From: an uncultured Prevotellaceae bacterium
Lineage (GTDB): Bacteria > Bacteroidota > Bacteroidia > Bacteroidales > Bacteroidaceae
DNA length: 64,000 nucleotides
Direction: 5' to 3'
NCBI GenBank assembly: GCA_900314655.1
Contig: OMWC01000014.1
Span: 24,917-88,916, forward strand
Shown here piece after piece: positions 26,297 through 33,918 of this stretch. Each line of letters starts with the position of its first letter. The first letter of the stretch is position 1. The notes under the pieces were generated by a model. That model was not told the DNA's origin. It saw nothing but the letters and a program-made list of their open reading frames with translations, and ran no database searches. The position numbers were made by a program, and so were the translations under genes.

Positions 26297-27004
26297 TTAG
26301 GAACGAAGGAATTGTTCTGCTTTCAGGATGTCTCCGGCATGGTCAATGTCGAGCACCTTCGACAGCGGGAAAGCCTTTATTTTCAGTCCGTCGGCAATCA
26401 GCGCCCGCTGGAAGTTGCGCATCCGGCTCTCGCCCCGCTCCATACACCCGCGAAGGGTGTCAATGGCTTCAGGCAAAAGGCCGTAGATGCCTGCCGAGAT
26501 ATAGCGGCACCCGCGATTCTCGTCATAGAATCCCGTGATGTTCATCGCCTCGTCCGTCCCCACGTAGAGCGGTTTCTCATCGTCGATGAAATCCGTCACG
26601 GGAAACGTCTGCACACCCGACCGACGGAAGGATGCTACGAAATCAGCAAACTCATCCTCACGGAAAATGGTGTCCACCGTGGTCATCACGAAAGGCCCAT
26701 CGCTGAGATACTTGCTAATCTCAAAGAAACTATGCATGCTGCTGGGAGTGCTTTTCACCAAGAACCGCAGCGGTATGGGGCGTCCTTCCAGCCCGTCGCG
26801 CTGCAACTCTACCAGATGGCTTGCCACCAGCGTCGTCATGTCATTACATATCACGACGATTTCCTCAGCATCGTTTTGTATAAAAATTCGGATAAGGCGA
26901 TCTATCAGACGCTCACCGTTGACTTTCACCAACGGTTTGGGGGCCGTTATCCCTTCAGCTGCCAATCGTGAACCTTCACCGGCAGCAATGATTGCATATT
27001 TCAT
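26297..27004 (-). CDS. Nucleotidyltransferase (NTP-transferase family)
   Basis: A 235-aa GT-A-fold enzyme with the pyrophosphorylase signature MKYAIIAAGEGSRLAAEGI followed by APKPLVKVNGERLIDRLI (the lysine contacts the phosphate). Later FVMTTVDTIFRED supplies the metal-binding aspartate. Its size fits cytidylyl- or guanylyltransferases acting on a small phosphorylated alcohol or sugar. It is the first gene of the four-gene run with ATP-grasp, CDP-alcohol phosphotransferase and HAD genes; making a CDP-activated headgroup for the phosphotransferase is the natural inference. A promoter with a 14-bp perfect inverted repeat lies just upstream, with one arm ending on the start codon. Confidence 0.88.
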   Translation of the reverse strand: MKYAIIAAGEGSRLAAEGITAPKPLVKVNGERLIDRLIRIFIQNDAEEIVVICNDMTTLVASHLVELQRDGLEGRPIPLRFLVKSTPSSMHSFFEISKYLSDGPFVMTTVDTIFREDEFADFVASFRRSGVQTFPVTDFIDDEKPLYVGTDEAMNITGFYDENRGCRYISAGIYGLLPEAIDTLRGCMERGESRMRNFQRALIADGLKIKAFPLSKVLDIDHAGDILKAEQFLRS

Positions 27005-27058
27005 CCCGTTATAATCTAATTTGGTGCAAAATTACACATTATAAATTATAACGGGATG
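27002..27058 (-). promoter_or_regulatory. Promoter of the headgroup-type cluster inside a perfect 14-bp inverted repeat
   Basis: Arms CATCCCGTTATAAT (27002-27015) and ATTATAACGGGATG (27045-27058) are perfect inverted copies 29 bp apart. The -7 box TAATTTTG (27034-27027, minus) lies between them, and the inner arm includes the start codon. This layout fits a repressor dimer or looped operator. Confidence 0.55.
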
Positions 27059-27075
27059 ATTTTTATGTATTTTTT

Positions 27076-27768
27076 TTAATTTGTTATAAGTTCAGAAGTG
27101 TCAACTGTTCCACTTCCCGCTATTTTTGAGTCAAAATGTCCCGTTTTACCCTTCAGCTTGATGTCGCCGCTGCCGGCAATCTTCGCCTTCACCGTGCCGC
27201 AGTTCTTGAAGTTCATCTCCATGTCACCACTGCCGGCAATAGAGAGCATCGCATTGCCCGCAGTCACGCTACGCACCTTGATATCGCCGCTGCCGGCAAT
27301 GTCGCAGGATATATTGTCGCAGATAACGTCCGCAAGGTCAACATCGCCCGAACCGGCCACCTTCACCCTGAGGTTATCGGTATCCAGCGGCGTTTTCATG
27401 CGGAATTCCCCACTGCCCGCTATCTTCACTTCCACGAGGTCAGTAGATGATACAATAATCTTTACATCATCCGCCCCCGCGAAGGTCTTAATGACGTTGT
27501 TTCGCGGAGCAATGTGGAGCTCTTCGCCTTCCACCTCTATTCCATAATGTTTAAGGGATGATTCCGGGCCTTCAAACTTCACGTAGTTGCGGGTTCCCTG
27601 GATATAGACCACGTCCACGCCGCCAGCTATGCTGACCGTATTAAAATACTTTACACCAACTTCTTCGTTGGCAACAGGCAGCGGGCGCAGTCTGCTCTTG
27701 GAATGATGCTTCCAGATACAAGAGCTGACCAAAAGGGCTGCCACGACAAAAATGATTACTTTCTTCAT
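27076..27768 (-). CDS. DUF2807 (head GIN domain) lipoprotein
   Basis: A 230-aa protein with a lipoprotein signal (MKKVIIFVVAALLVSSC; Cys17). The mature part is a DUF2807 right-handed beta-helix with strongly repeated GSGD/GSGE turns (VKIAGSGEFRMKTPL, VKVAGSGDVDLADV, IKVRSV, LSIAGSGDMEMNF, AKIAGSGDIKLKG, SKIAGSGTVDTS), about one every 20 residues. It is likely surface- or periplasm-facing. The gene has an ECF-like promoter identical in layout to that of the sigma-factor operon at 5.9 kb, so it is probably part of that regulon. Confidence 0.92.
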   Translation of the reverse strand: MKKVIIFVVAALLVSSCIWKHHSKSRLRPLPVANEEVGVKYFNTVSIAGGVDVVYIQGTRNYVKFEGPESSLKHYGIEVEGEELHIAPRNNVIKTFAGADDVKIIVSSTDLVEVKIAGSGEFRMKTPLDTDNLRVKVAGSGDVDLADVICDNISCDIAGSGDIKVRSVTAGNAMLSIAGSGDMEMNFKNCGTVKAKIAGSGDIKLKGKTGHFDSKIAGSGTVDTSELITN

Positions 27769-27792
27769 AACATTTGGATTATTGTTTGCCTA

Positions 27793-27820
27793 TTAGACGA
27801 AACGACATCGCAAAAAGTTG
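27793..27820 (-). promoter_or_regulatory. Putative ECF-sigma promoter of the DUF2807 gene
   Basis: CAACTT (27820-27815) and CGTCTAA (27799-27793) on the minus strand are separated by exactly 15 bp, as before the ECF operon; the extended left box CTGCAACTTTTTG is also identical. No TAnnTTTG box lies between these elements. Confidence 0.65.
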
Positions 27821-27873
27821 CAGGCAAGACCAAATTTTTTATTCTTTAATTCTTTTATTCTTTAGTTTTTCCG

Positions 27874-27881
27874 TATCTTTG
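27874..27881 (+). promoter_or_regulatory. -7 box of the serine acetyltransferase operon
   Basis: TATCTTTG matches the consensus and precedes the ATG at 27907 by 25 bp. Confidence 0.7.
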
Positions 27882-27906
27882 CACCGAATTTATTGACACA
27901 TCAAAG

Positions 27907-28800
27907 ATGAACACTGATAATTTGACTCAGATTCTGACACAGACCGTGGAGGAACTCTCGGCGGCAGAATCTCTGAAAGGACTGTTCCACCAGCATCGCG
28001 AAGGCGACCCCCTACCGTCGAGCAAGGCGCTCGAAGAAATCATCGAATTGTCACGCTCCATCCTTTTTCCCGGCTATTTCGGGAAATCCACCGTCAATTC
28101 CCAAACCATCAAGTATCATATAGGTGTCAACGTGGAGCGGCTCCGCAAGCTGCTCACCGACCAAATCATGGCAGGACTCTGCTTCAGCCGTTGCGAGTGC
28201 GACGTCAGCGACGACCTCACGGAATGCAACCGCGCAGCGTCGGTCATAGCCACCCAACTGATTTCGCGGCTCCCCAAGATCCGCAGCATCCTGGCTACCG
28301 ACGTGGAGGCAGCCTACAACGGCGACCCCGCCGCTGAGAGCTTCGGCGAGATCATCTCGTGCTATCCCGTCATCAAGGCCCTCACCAACCACCGCATAGC
28401 CCACGAACTGATAGAGCTCGGCGTGCCTCTGATTCCACGAATCATTTCCGAAATGGCCCATTCCGAGACCGGCATCGACATCCATCCGGCGGCTACCATC
28501 GGCCATCATTTCACCATCGACCACGGCACGGGCGTAGTCATCGGGGCCACCTGCATCATCGGCAACAACGTGAAGCTCTACCAGGGAGTCACCCTGGGAG
28601 CCAAGAGTTTCCCACTCGACGACAACGGCAACCCCATCAAGGGCATTCCCCGCCACCCCATACTCGAAGACGACGTGGTGGTCTATGCCAACGCCACCAT
28701 CTTAGGACGCATCACCATCGGCCGCGGCTCCGTCATCGGGGCCAACGTATGGGTCACCGAAGACATGCAACCCAATAGCAAGAAATACAATAAAGTTTAA
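27907..28800 (+). CDS. Serine O-acetyltransferase
   Basis: Makes O-acetylserine from serine and acetyl-CoA, the first step of cysteine synthesis. The 297-aa protein has an N-terminal helical domain (about 1-170) and a C-terminal left-handed beta-helix of hexapeptide repeats, seen as ETGIDIHPAATIGHHFTIDH, GTGVVIGATCIIGNNVKLYQ and GVTLGAKSF. The His-Asp-His/Gly pattern of the SAT active site (DIHPAATIGHHFTIDHGTG) is intact. The C-terminus (PNSKKYNKV) lacks the long CysK-binding tail ending in isoleucine, as in the EpsC-type form. A methyltransferase gene follows after 11 bp, probably in the same transcript. Confidence 0.94.
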   Translation: MNTDNLTQILTQTVEELSAAESLKGLFHQHREGDPLPSSKALEEIIELSRSILFPGYFGKSTVNSQTIKYHIGVNVERLRKLLTDQIMAGLCFSRCECDVSDDLTECNRAASVIATQLISRLPKIRSILATDVEAAYNGDPAAESFGEIISCYPVIKALTNHRIAHELIELGVPLIPRIISEMAHSETGIDIHPAATIGHHFTIDHGTGVVIGATCIIGNNVKLYQGVTLGAKSFPLDDNGNPIKGIPRHPILEDDVVVYANATILGRITIGRGSVIGANVWVTEDMQPNSKKYNKV

Positions 28801-28811
28801 GATAACAGACA

Positions 28812-30410
28812 ATGGAATTCGAACTCATTGCCAAGACGTTCATGGGCTTGGAGCCCGTGCTGGCAGAAGAGCTCACTAACTTAGGAGCAAACAACGTAGA
28901 GATTGGTCGCCGTATGGTATCCTTTACCGGCGACAAGGAAATGATGTATCGTGCCAACTTTCAGTTGCATACGGCCATCCGAATCCTCAAGCCCATCAAG
29001 CATTTCAAGGCGCAGAGCGCCGATGACGTCTATGAGGAAGTAAAGTCAATCGACTGGACACAGTATTTGGACAACAAGAAAACCTTTGCCGTTGACTCCG
29101 TGGTGTTCTCCGAGGAGTTCCGCCATTCCAAATTCGTGGCCTATAAGGTGAAGGACGCCATTGCCGACCAGTTCCGCGAGAAGACCGGCATGCGCCCCAA
29201 CGTGTCCATCACCAACCCTGACCTTCGCCTGCATATCCATATTGCCGACGATAAGGCCACGCTCTGCCTCGACTCTTCCGGCGAGAGCCTCCATCGCCGC
29301 GGCTACCGCCAGGAATCCGTAGAGGCCCCGCTCAACGAGGTGCTCGCAGCAGGAATGATCCTGATGAGCGGCTGGCGGGGCGAGAGCGATTTCATCGACC
29401 CCATGTGCGGCTCCGGAACGCTGCTCATCGAGGCAGCCCTCATTGCCCACAACATGTCGCCCGGCATCTTCCGCAAAGAGTTTGCCTTCGAGAAATGGCC
29501 TGACTTCGACAAAGACCTCTTCGATGAAATCTACAACGACGACTCTCGCGAAAAAGAGTTCAGCCACCACATCTATGGCTACGACATCGACATGAAGGCC
29601 GTCAACACCGCCCGCCTCAACGCAAAGGCCGCAGGCTTCACCAAGGCCATCACCGTGGAGCAGCAGGATTTCAAGGACTTCACCAAGCCCGCCGAGCCCG
29701 CCATCCTCATCACCAATCCCCCTTACGGCGAGCGCATCTCCACGCCCAACCTCCTTGCCACCTACAAGATGATCGGCGAGAAGCTGAAGCACGAATTCCA
29801 GGGCAACGAAGCCTGGGTGCTCAGCTATCGCGAGGAATGCTTCGATGCCATCGGACTGAAGCCCAGCATCAAGATTCCTTTGTTCAACGGTTCGCTCGAA
29901 TGCGAGTTCCGCAAGTACCAGATGTTTGAAGGCAAGCTCCGCGAGTTCCGCTCCGAAGGCGGCATCGTCAAGAGCGACGAGGAGAAGAAAGCCATGGCCG
30001 AAAAGCGCCGTTTCAAGCAGAACCGCGAATTCAAGAAACGACTCGACGAAGACGAGGAAAACGAAGAGGCCGACATCCGTTCCTTCAAGTTCCATAAGCA
30101 TCACCCAGCCTTCAAGGAGCCCAGGTCACTGGGACAAGACCGCGACTTCTCCGATTCCGACCGCCCCACGGGCCGCGACCGCAGGGCAGCACGCGCACGC
30201 GGCGAATTCAAGAAAGACCGCCGAGGCAACGACCGCGACTTCCGAGGCGGCAACGACCGCGATTCCCGAGGCGGCAAAGGCAGCTTCAAGGGCGGACGCC
30301 GCGATTCCCGAGGCGGCAAAGGCGATTTCAAGGGCGGCAAGCGAGGCGATTTCAAGCGCGGAGGCCGTGATTTCAAGAACAGCAATCATGATTTCAGCGA
30401 TGAAGATTAA
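28812..30410 (+). CDS. THUMP-domain RNA methyltransferase with RGG-like C-terminal tail
   Basis: A 532-aa protein: THUMP RNA-binding domain (about 40-155), then a UPF0020/RlmL-type methyltransferase with the SAM site FIDPMCGSGTLLIEAALIA and the catalytic motif ILITNPPYGERIS, as in 23S rRNA m2G methyltransferases. From about residue 390 the sequence changes to a charged linker (EEKKAMAEKRRFKQNREFKK) and then a low-complexity tail of about 100 residues with repeated RDFRGGN, RDSRGGKG and FKGG units. Such Arg-Gly-Gly tails usually bind RNA without base specificity. The tail is encoded by repeated CGAGGCGGC units, so its length may vary among strains. The 3' end overlaps the DPP IV start by 11 bp. 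Confidence 0.92.
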   Translation: MEFELIAKTFMGLEPVLAEELTNLGANNVEIGRRMVSFTGDKEMMYRANFQLHTAIRILKPIKHFKAQSADDVYEEVKSIDWTQYLDNKKTFAVDSVVFSEEFRHSKFVAYKVKDAIADQFREKTGMRPNVSITNPDLRLHIHIADDKATLCLDSSGESLHRRGYRQESVEAPLNEVLAAGMILMSGWRGESDFIDPMCGSGTLLIEAALIAHNMSPGIFRKEFAFEKWPDFDKDLFDEIYNDDSREKEFSHHIYGYDIDMKAVNTARLNAKAAGFTKAITVEQQDFKDFTKPAEPAILITNPPYGERISTPNLLATYKMIGEKLKHEFQGNEAWVLSYREECFDAIGLKPSIKIPLFNGSLECEFRKYQMFEGKLREFRSEGGIVKSDEEKKAMAEKRRFKQNREFKKRLDEDEENEEADIRSFKFHKHHPAFKEPRSLGQDRDFSDSDRPTGRDRRAARARGEFKKDRRGNDRDFRGGNDRDSRGGKGSFKGGRRDSRGGKGDFKGGKRGDFKRGGRDFKNSNHDFSDED

Positions 30411-32397
30411 GACAACGGCACTCGCACTTATCGCCATGTTCACCACACAATCCCTGCCACTCGGCGCCCAGAAACTGAAGCAGTTCACGCTCGAAGACCT
30501 CAACTTCGGCGGAAAGAACTACAAGCAGATGACGCCCGCGACGAAAGACTACCGATGGTGGGGCGATGAACTGTTGCGGAAAGAGAAAGACGACCTCTGG
30601 CTTGTCAACAAGAAGACCGGCCGCGAGAAACCGCTCACCGACAAGCAGAAGCAGCAATACGAGGCGTGGGAGAAAGACCGGCAGCCCGTGGCCGAGGTGA
30701 AAGACCACAACCTCTTCGTGGCCGGCCGCCAACTCACCACCGACGGTTCCCGCGAGATCGTCTATGGCGAAGCCGTCCACCGCAACGAATTCGGCATCAT
30801 GGAAGGCCTCTTCTGGAGTCCCGCCCATGAGCGGCTGGCCTTCTATCGCATGGACCAGAGCATGGTCAGCGACTACCCGCAGGTGAACATCTTCGAGCGA
30901 AGCGCAGCCTACGAGCCCGACAAATACCCCATGGCCGGTGAGACAAGCCATCAGGTCACGGTGGGCGTCTATGACCTGAAGACCCAAAAGACCATCTACC
31001 TACAGACACCCCCTCCTTCAGAGGGACTTGGGGAGGTCTGCTATTTCACCAACATCGCATGGAGCCCCGACGCAAAGACCCTCTATATGTTCGAACTGAA
31101 CCGCGACCAAAACGACTGTCGCTTAGTCAGTTACGACGCCCTGACTGGAGCAAGGCTTCATGAGCTCTACCGCGAGACATCCCCCCGATACGTAGAGCCC
31201 ATGCACCCCATCCAGTTCCTGCCCTGGGACAGCTCGAAGTTCATCATGCAAAGCCAGAAAGACGGCTACAACCACCTCTATCTCTTCGATAAGGACGGCC
31301 GTCAGCTCCGGCAGCTCACCAGCGGCCCCTGGGTAGTGATGGACATGCTCGGCTTCAACGCCAAGACCCGCAGCCTCATCATCGCCAGCAACGAGGCCTC
31401 ACCCATCCAGCAGAACCTCTACGCCGTCAACGTGGAAAACGGCAAGCGCACCCCACTCGACAACCAGCGCGGATGGCACAGAGCCACGCTCAGCGAGAAC
31501 GGCCAATGGCTCATCGACAACTACTCAGAGCCTGACGTTCCCCGCGTCATCAACCTCCAGAACACCACGGCTCCCACGAAGCCCCTCACCCTTCTCGAAG
31601 CCAAGAACCCCTGGGAAGGCTATCAGGTGCCCACCTACGAATGCGGCACCATCAAGGCAGCCGACAACCAGACCGACCTCTACTACCGGATGGTGAAACC
31701 GGCCGACTTCAATCCCGCCCGCAAATATCCCACCGTCGTCTATGTCTATGGCGGTCCCCACGCCCACAACGTAGATGCCCGTTGGCACTACGCCTCCCGC
31801 TCATGGGAGACCTACATGGCCCAGAAAGGCTACCTGCTCTTCATCCTCGACAACCGCGGCTCTGAAAACCGCGGACTCCAGTTCGAGCAGGCCACGTTCC
31901 GCCAGCTCGGACAGATCGAGATGCAAGACCAGATGAAAGGCGTGGAATTCCTGCGCACGCTGCCCTATGTCGATACCGACCGTCTCGGCGTCCACGGATG
32001 GAGCTTCGGCGGCTTTATGACCATCTCTTTGATGACCAACTATCCCGACGTCTTCAAGGTAGGCGTTGCCGGAGGCCCCGTCATCGACTGGAAGTGGTAC
32101 GAAGTGATGTATGGCGAGCGCTACATGGACACGCCGCAGAGCAATCCGGAGGGCTACGAGAAAACTTCTCTCCTCAGCAAGGCCAAAGACCTGAAGGGCA
32201 AGCTCCAGATTATCACCGGCTACAACGACGCCACCGTGGTGCCCCAGCATTGCCTCTCGTTCCTGGCCGAATGTATCAAGGCCGGCACGCAGCCCGATTT
32301 CTTCGTCTATCCCGGCGAGCCCCACAACATGCGGGGCCATCAGAGCGTACATCTTCACGAGCGCATCACCCAGTATTTCGAGGACTATCTGAAGTAA
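30400..32397 (+). CDS. Exported S9-family dipeptidyl peptidase IV
   Basis: A 665-aa serine peptidase with a signal peptide (MKIKTTALALIAMFTTQSLPLGA). An N-terminal beta-propeller is followed by an alpha/beta-hydrolase domain; the nucleophile is Ser535 in VHGWSFGGFMTISLM, with Asp in GYNDATVVPQH and His in YPGEPHNMRGHQS. It removes N-terminal dipeptides with proline at position 2 and belongs to the secreted peptide-degrading set of Bacteroidales. The start is the ATG at 30400; the ORF is open upstream only because it shadows the RGG repeat. At 31006-31038 a short C/G-rich palindromic stretch codes for TPPPSEGLGEV within a propeller loop, interrupting an otherwise conserved region, probably as an insertion. 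Confidence 0.94.
   Translation: MKIKTTALALIAMFTTQSLPLGAQKLKQFTLEDLNFGGKNYKQMTPATKDYRWWGDELLRKEKDDLWLVNKKTGREKPLTDKQKQQYEAWEKDRQPVAEVKDHNLFVAGRQLTTDGSREIVYGEAVHRNEFGIMEGLFWSPAHERLAFYRMDQSMVSDYPQVNIFERSAAYEPDKYPMAGETSHQVTVGVYDLKTQKTIYLQTPPPSEGLGEVCYFTNIAWSPDAKTLYMFELNRDQNDCRLVSYDALTGARLHELYRETSPRYVEPMHPIQFLPWDSSKFIMQSQKDGYNHLYLFDKDGRQLRQLTSGPWVVMDMLGFNAKTRSLIIASNEASPIQQNLYAVNVENGKRTPLDNQRGWHRATLSENGQWLIDNYSEPDVPRVINLQNTTAPTKPLTLLEAKNPWEGYQVPTYECGTIKAADNQTDLYYRMVKPADFNPARKYPTVVYVYGGPHAHNVDARWHYASRSWETYMAQKGYLLFILDNRGSENRGLQFEQATFRQLGQIEMQDQMKGVEFLRTLPYVDTDRLGVHGWSFGGFMTISLMTNYPDVFKVGVAGGPVIDWKWYEVMYGERYMDTPQSNPEGYEKTSLLSKAKDLKGKLQIITGYNDATVVPQHCLSFLAECIKAGTQPDFFVYPGEPHNMRGHQSVHLHERITQYFEDYLK
31006..31038 (+). 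repeat. C/G-rich palindromic repeat inside the DPP IV gene
   Basis: CACCCCCTCCTTCAGAGGG followed by ACTTGGGGAGGTC resembles the repeat inserted twice in queG and the module in the intergenic elements. It keeps the reading frame. Confidence 0.5.
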
Positions 32398-32427
32398 TCA
32401 AAGCGGGAGTATAAGGATAAGTATGAA

Positions 32428-33348
32428 GTGAACCCCATTATTTTGAACAGTAGTGAAATGACAATCAAGGATTTTACGGAAAAGTGCAGGAGTCTTCAAG
32501 GGACTTTTCGTGAAAAGATGGGTGAGCCTATGGGTGTTGGGCCATGGCGTAACTCTACCAAGAAACACACCAATATGCTTGTTCATGGAGAAAAGACTGG
32601 AAAAAATTTCGTCAATGAATTCACTTATGAATATGCCAAGAAAAGAGTGGAGCATAAACGAAAGAACGAAACCATAGACGATTTTCGCCTTTTCAACAAT
32701 ATGCTTTCCAGCCAACCGATGGCATTTAATCTCTTTTGCCCTTTCATCCAAATGTTGCAAGATGGAAAAGGGGATGAGGTTACGTCTGTCTTCCAAGCCA
32801 TCTTCCCAGACAAAAGCATCCAAAAAGTCACAGAGGTAGGATTGGAATATTTACATATTGATATAGAGAACTATTTGAACGACAGGACTGCCATGGATGC
32901 CATTGTCAGATACATTGATACGGACAACAAACCTTCTTTTATTGCTATCGAGACAAAATACACAGATGTTCTAGGCACGAATACAGGAAGCAAAAATGCG
33001 AAATACGGTGAATGGATAAAGCGAATAGGCATGTTCAAGCCAGAGACGGAGAAAGCATTACTAAATGGTATAAAGCCGATAAGTCAGATATATAGGAATT
33101 TCTTACTCACAGAATCCTATGGTCTCGTCGAAGGAGCTAACAAGTTTTACTCTGTCGTATTGGCCCCTGCGAAACATCCAACGACAGAAGAAGAAGTTGC
33201 TTCACTAAAAAATGAATTGAAAGAAGAGTTTCAATATAAAATATCATCCATTTCCTTGGAATTCTTTATAGAGAAAGCCATATCTATACTTTCTTCTGAA
33301 AGAATCAAGCCTTTCTTGTATTTTAAAGAAAGATATCTTGAAGCATGA
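32428..33348 (+). CDS. PGN_0703-type putative restriction endonuclease
   Basis: A 306-aa protein from the GTG at 32428 (298 aa/295 aa if begun at the ATG at 32458). The stretch FNNMLSSQPMAFNLFCPF and the later YIDTDNKPSFIAIETKYTD look like the PGN_0703 family of putative PD-(D/E)XK endonucleases; D...E-x-K in IAIETKY would be the nuclease core. The gene is clearly richer in A+T than its neighbours, follows DPP IV by 30 bp, and the frame is open back to the DPP IV stop, so its true N-terminus may be truncated. No methyltransferase partner is seen. It was probably acquired; downstream lies repeat element B. Family naming is from recognition, not a search. Confidence 0.7.
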   Translation: MNPIILNSSEMTIKDFTEKCRSLQGTFREKMGEPMGVGPWRNSTKKHTNMLVHGEKTGKNFVNEFTYEYAKKRVEHKRKNETIDDFRLFNNMLSSQPMAFNLFCPFIQMLQDGKGDEVTSVFQAIFPDKSIQKVTEVGLEYLHIDIENYLNDRTAMDAIVRYIDTDNKPSFIAIETKYTDVLGTNTGSKNAKYGEWIKRIGMFKPETEKALLNGIKPISQIYRNFLLTESYGLVEGANKFYSVVLAPAKHPTTEEEVASLKNELKEEFQYKISSISLEFFIEKAISILSSERIKPFLYFKERYLEA

Positions 33349-33427
33349 TAATCATAGGTATTAGCCAAGAGCTGCAACAAATAAAAAAAATTCACCATAC
33401 GGTGTAACTCGTTTTACAACAATGGAT

Positions 33428-33816
33428 TGTGGTGAAGGGTTTGGGGACAACCCCTCCCCACCCCTCCCAAGGGAGGGAGCCTTGTGAAAGGGGCATTCGT
33501 AAGTGTGCCACTTACGCATCGTAAATGATAGAGTTACGTCTCGGAAATGATACATTTAGACTTCATATATCTTAGCCACTTGGATTCTTCAGAAGAAAAA
33601 CATCATCAATTGGATGTGAATCTATCATAGATCGTACTCCAATCTATCATAGATTGAGCTTCAAACTATCATAGAATGAAGATCAAAGTATCATAGAATG
33701 AACTTCAATATATCATAGATTGCAGACCGTTTGATTATCTTTTTCAGACATATATATTGGAGGAGAGATTATATACACGTAAATCCCTAATGAATGTTGA
33801 CCAGTAAACCCTTCAC
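33428..33816 (+). repeat. Intergenic repeat element B
   Basis: Left end TTGTGGTGAAGGGTTT (33428-33443), right end AAACCCTTCACCGTAAA (33806-33822). Inside, in order: C/G-rich hairpin (CCCCTCCCAAGGGAGGG, about 33460-33477), a core with GCATTCGTAAGTG, CGTAAATGATAGAGTTACG and AAATGATACATTTAGACTTC (33493-33564) that matches element A in reverse orientation, the phrase CTTGGAT, and five 22-bp units (33619-33728). Confidence 0.7.
33619..33728 (+). repeat. Array of five 22-bp tandem units in element B
   Basis: Units of exactly 22 bp run at 33619-33640, 33641-33662, 33663-33684, 33685-33706 and 33707-33728. All start with AA(A/T) and share TATCATAGAWYG; in two the centre is the palindrome ATCTATCATAGAT. 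There are no spacers, so this is not CRISPR. Confidence 0.85.
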
Positions 33817-33858
33817 CGTAAACAACTGTTGTACAATAAGTTGCTTCAATAGGTGAAA

Positions 33859-33892
33859 GAAAAAGCCCGCCTGCCATTCCTGACAAACGGGC
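33859..33892 (-). terminator. Rho-independent terminator of the exported TPR protein gene
   Basis: On the minus strand GCCCG pairs with CGGGC over a loop and is followed by TTTTTC (33864-33859). Confidence 0.6.
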
Positions 33893-33918
33893 GATATCTA
33901 TAGGATGAGGAGCGGGGG

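Larger units (their letters stand above)
33349..33918. other. Gene-free region of about 570 bp
   Basis: No gene is visible. It holds repeat element B (about 33428-33816) with its 22-bp array, then a short stretch without features and the terminator (33859-33892) of the minus-strand gene that follows. Confidence 0.7.

Noticed and set aside
29926..30399. Upstream extension of the DPP IV reading frame
   Set aside because: It is a shadow of the RGG repeat of the methyltransferase gene; the signal peptide starts at 30400.
33619..33728. Possible CRISPR array
   Set aside because: The units adjoin without spacers and vary internally; there are no cas genes.
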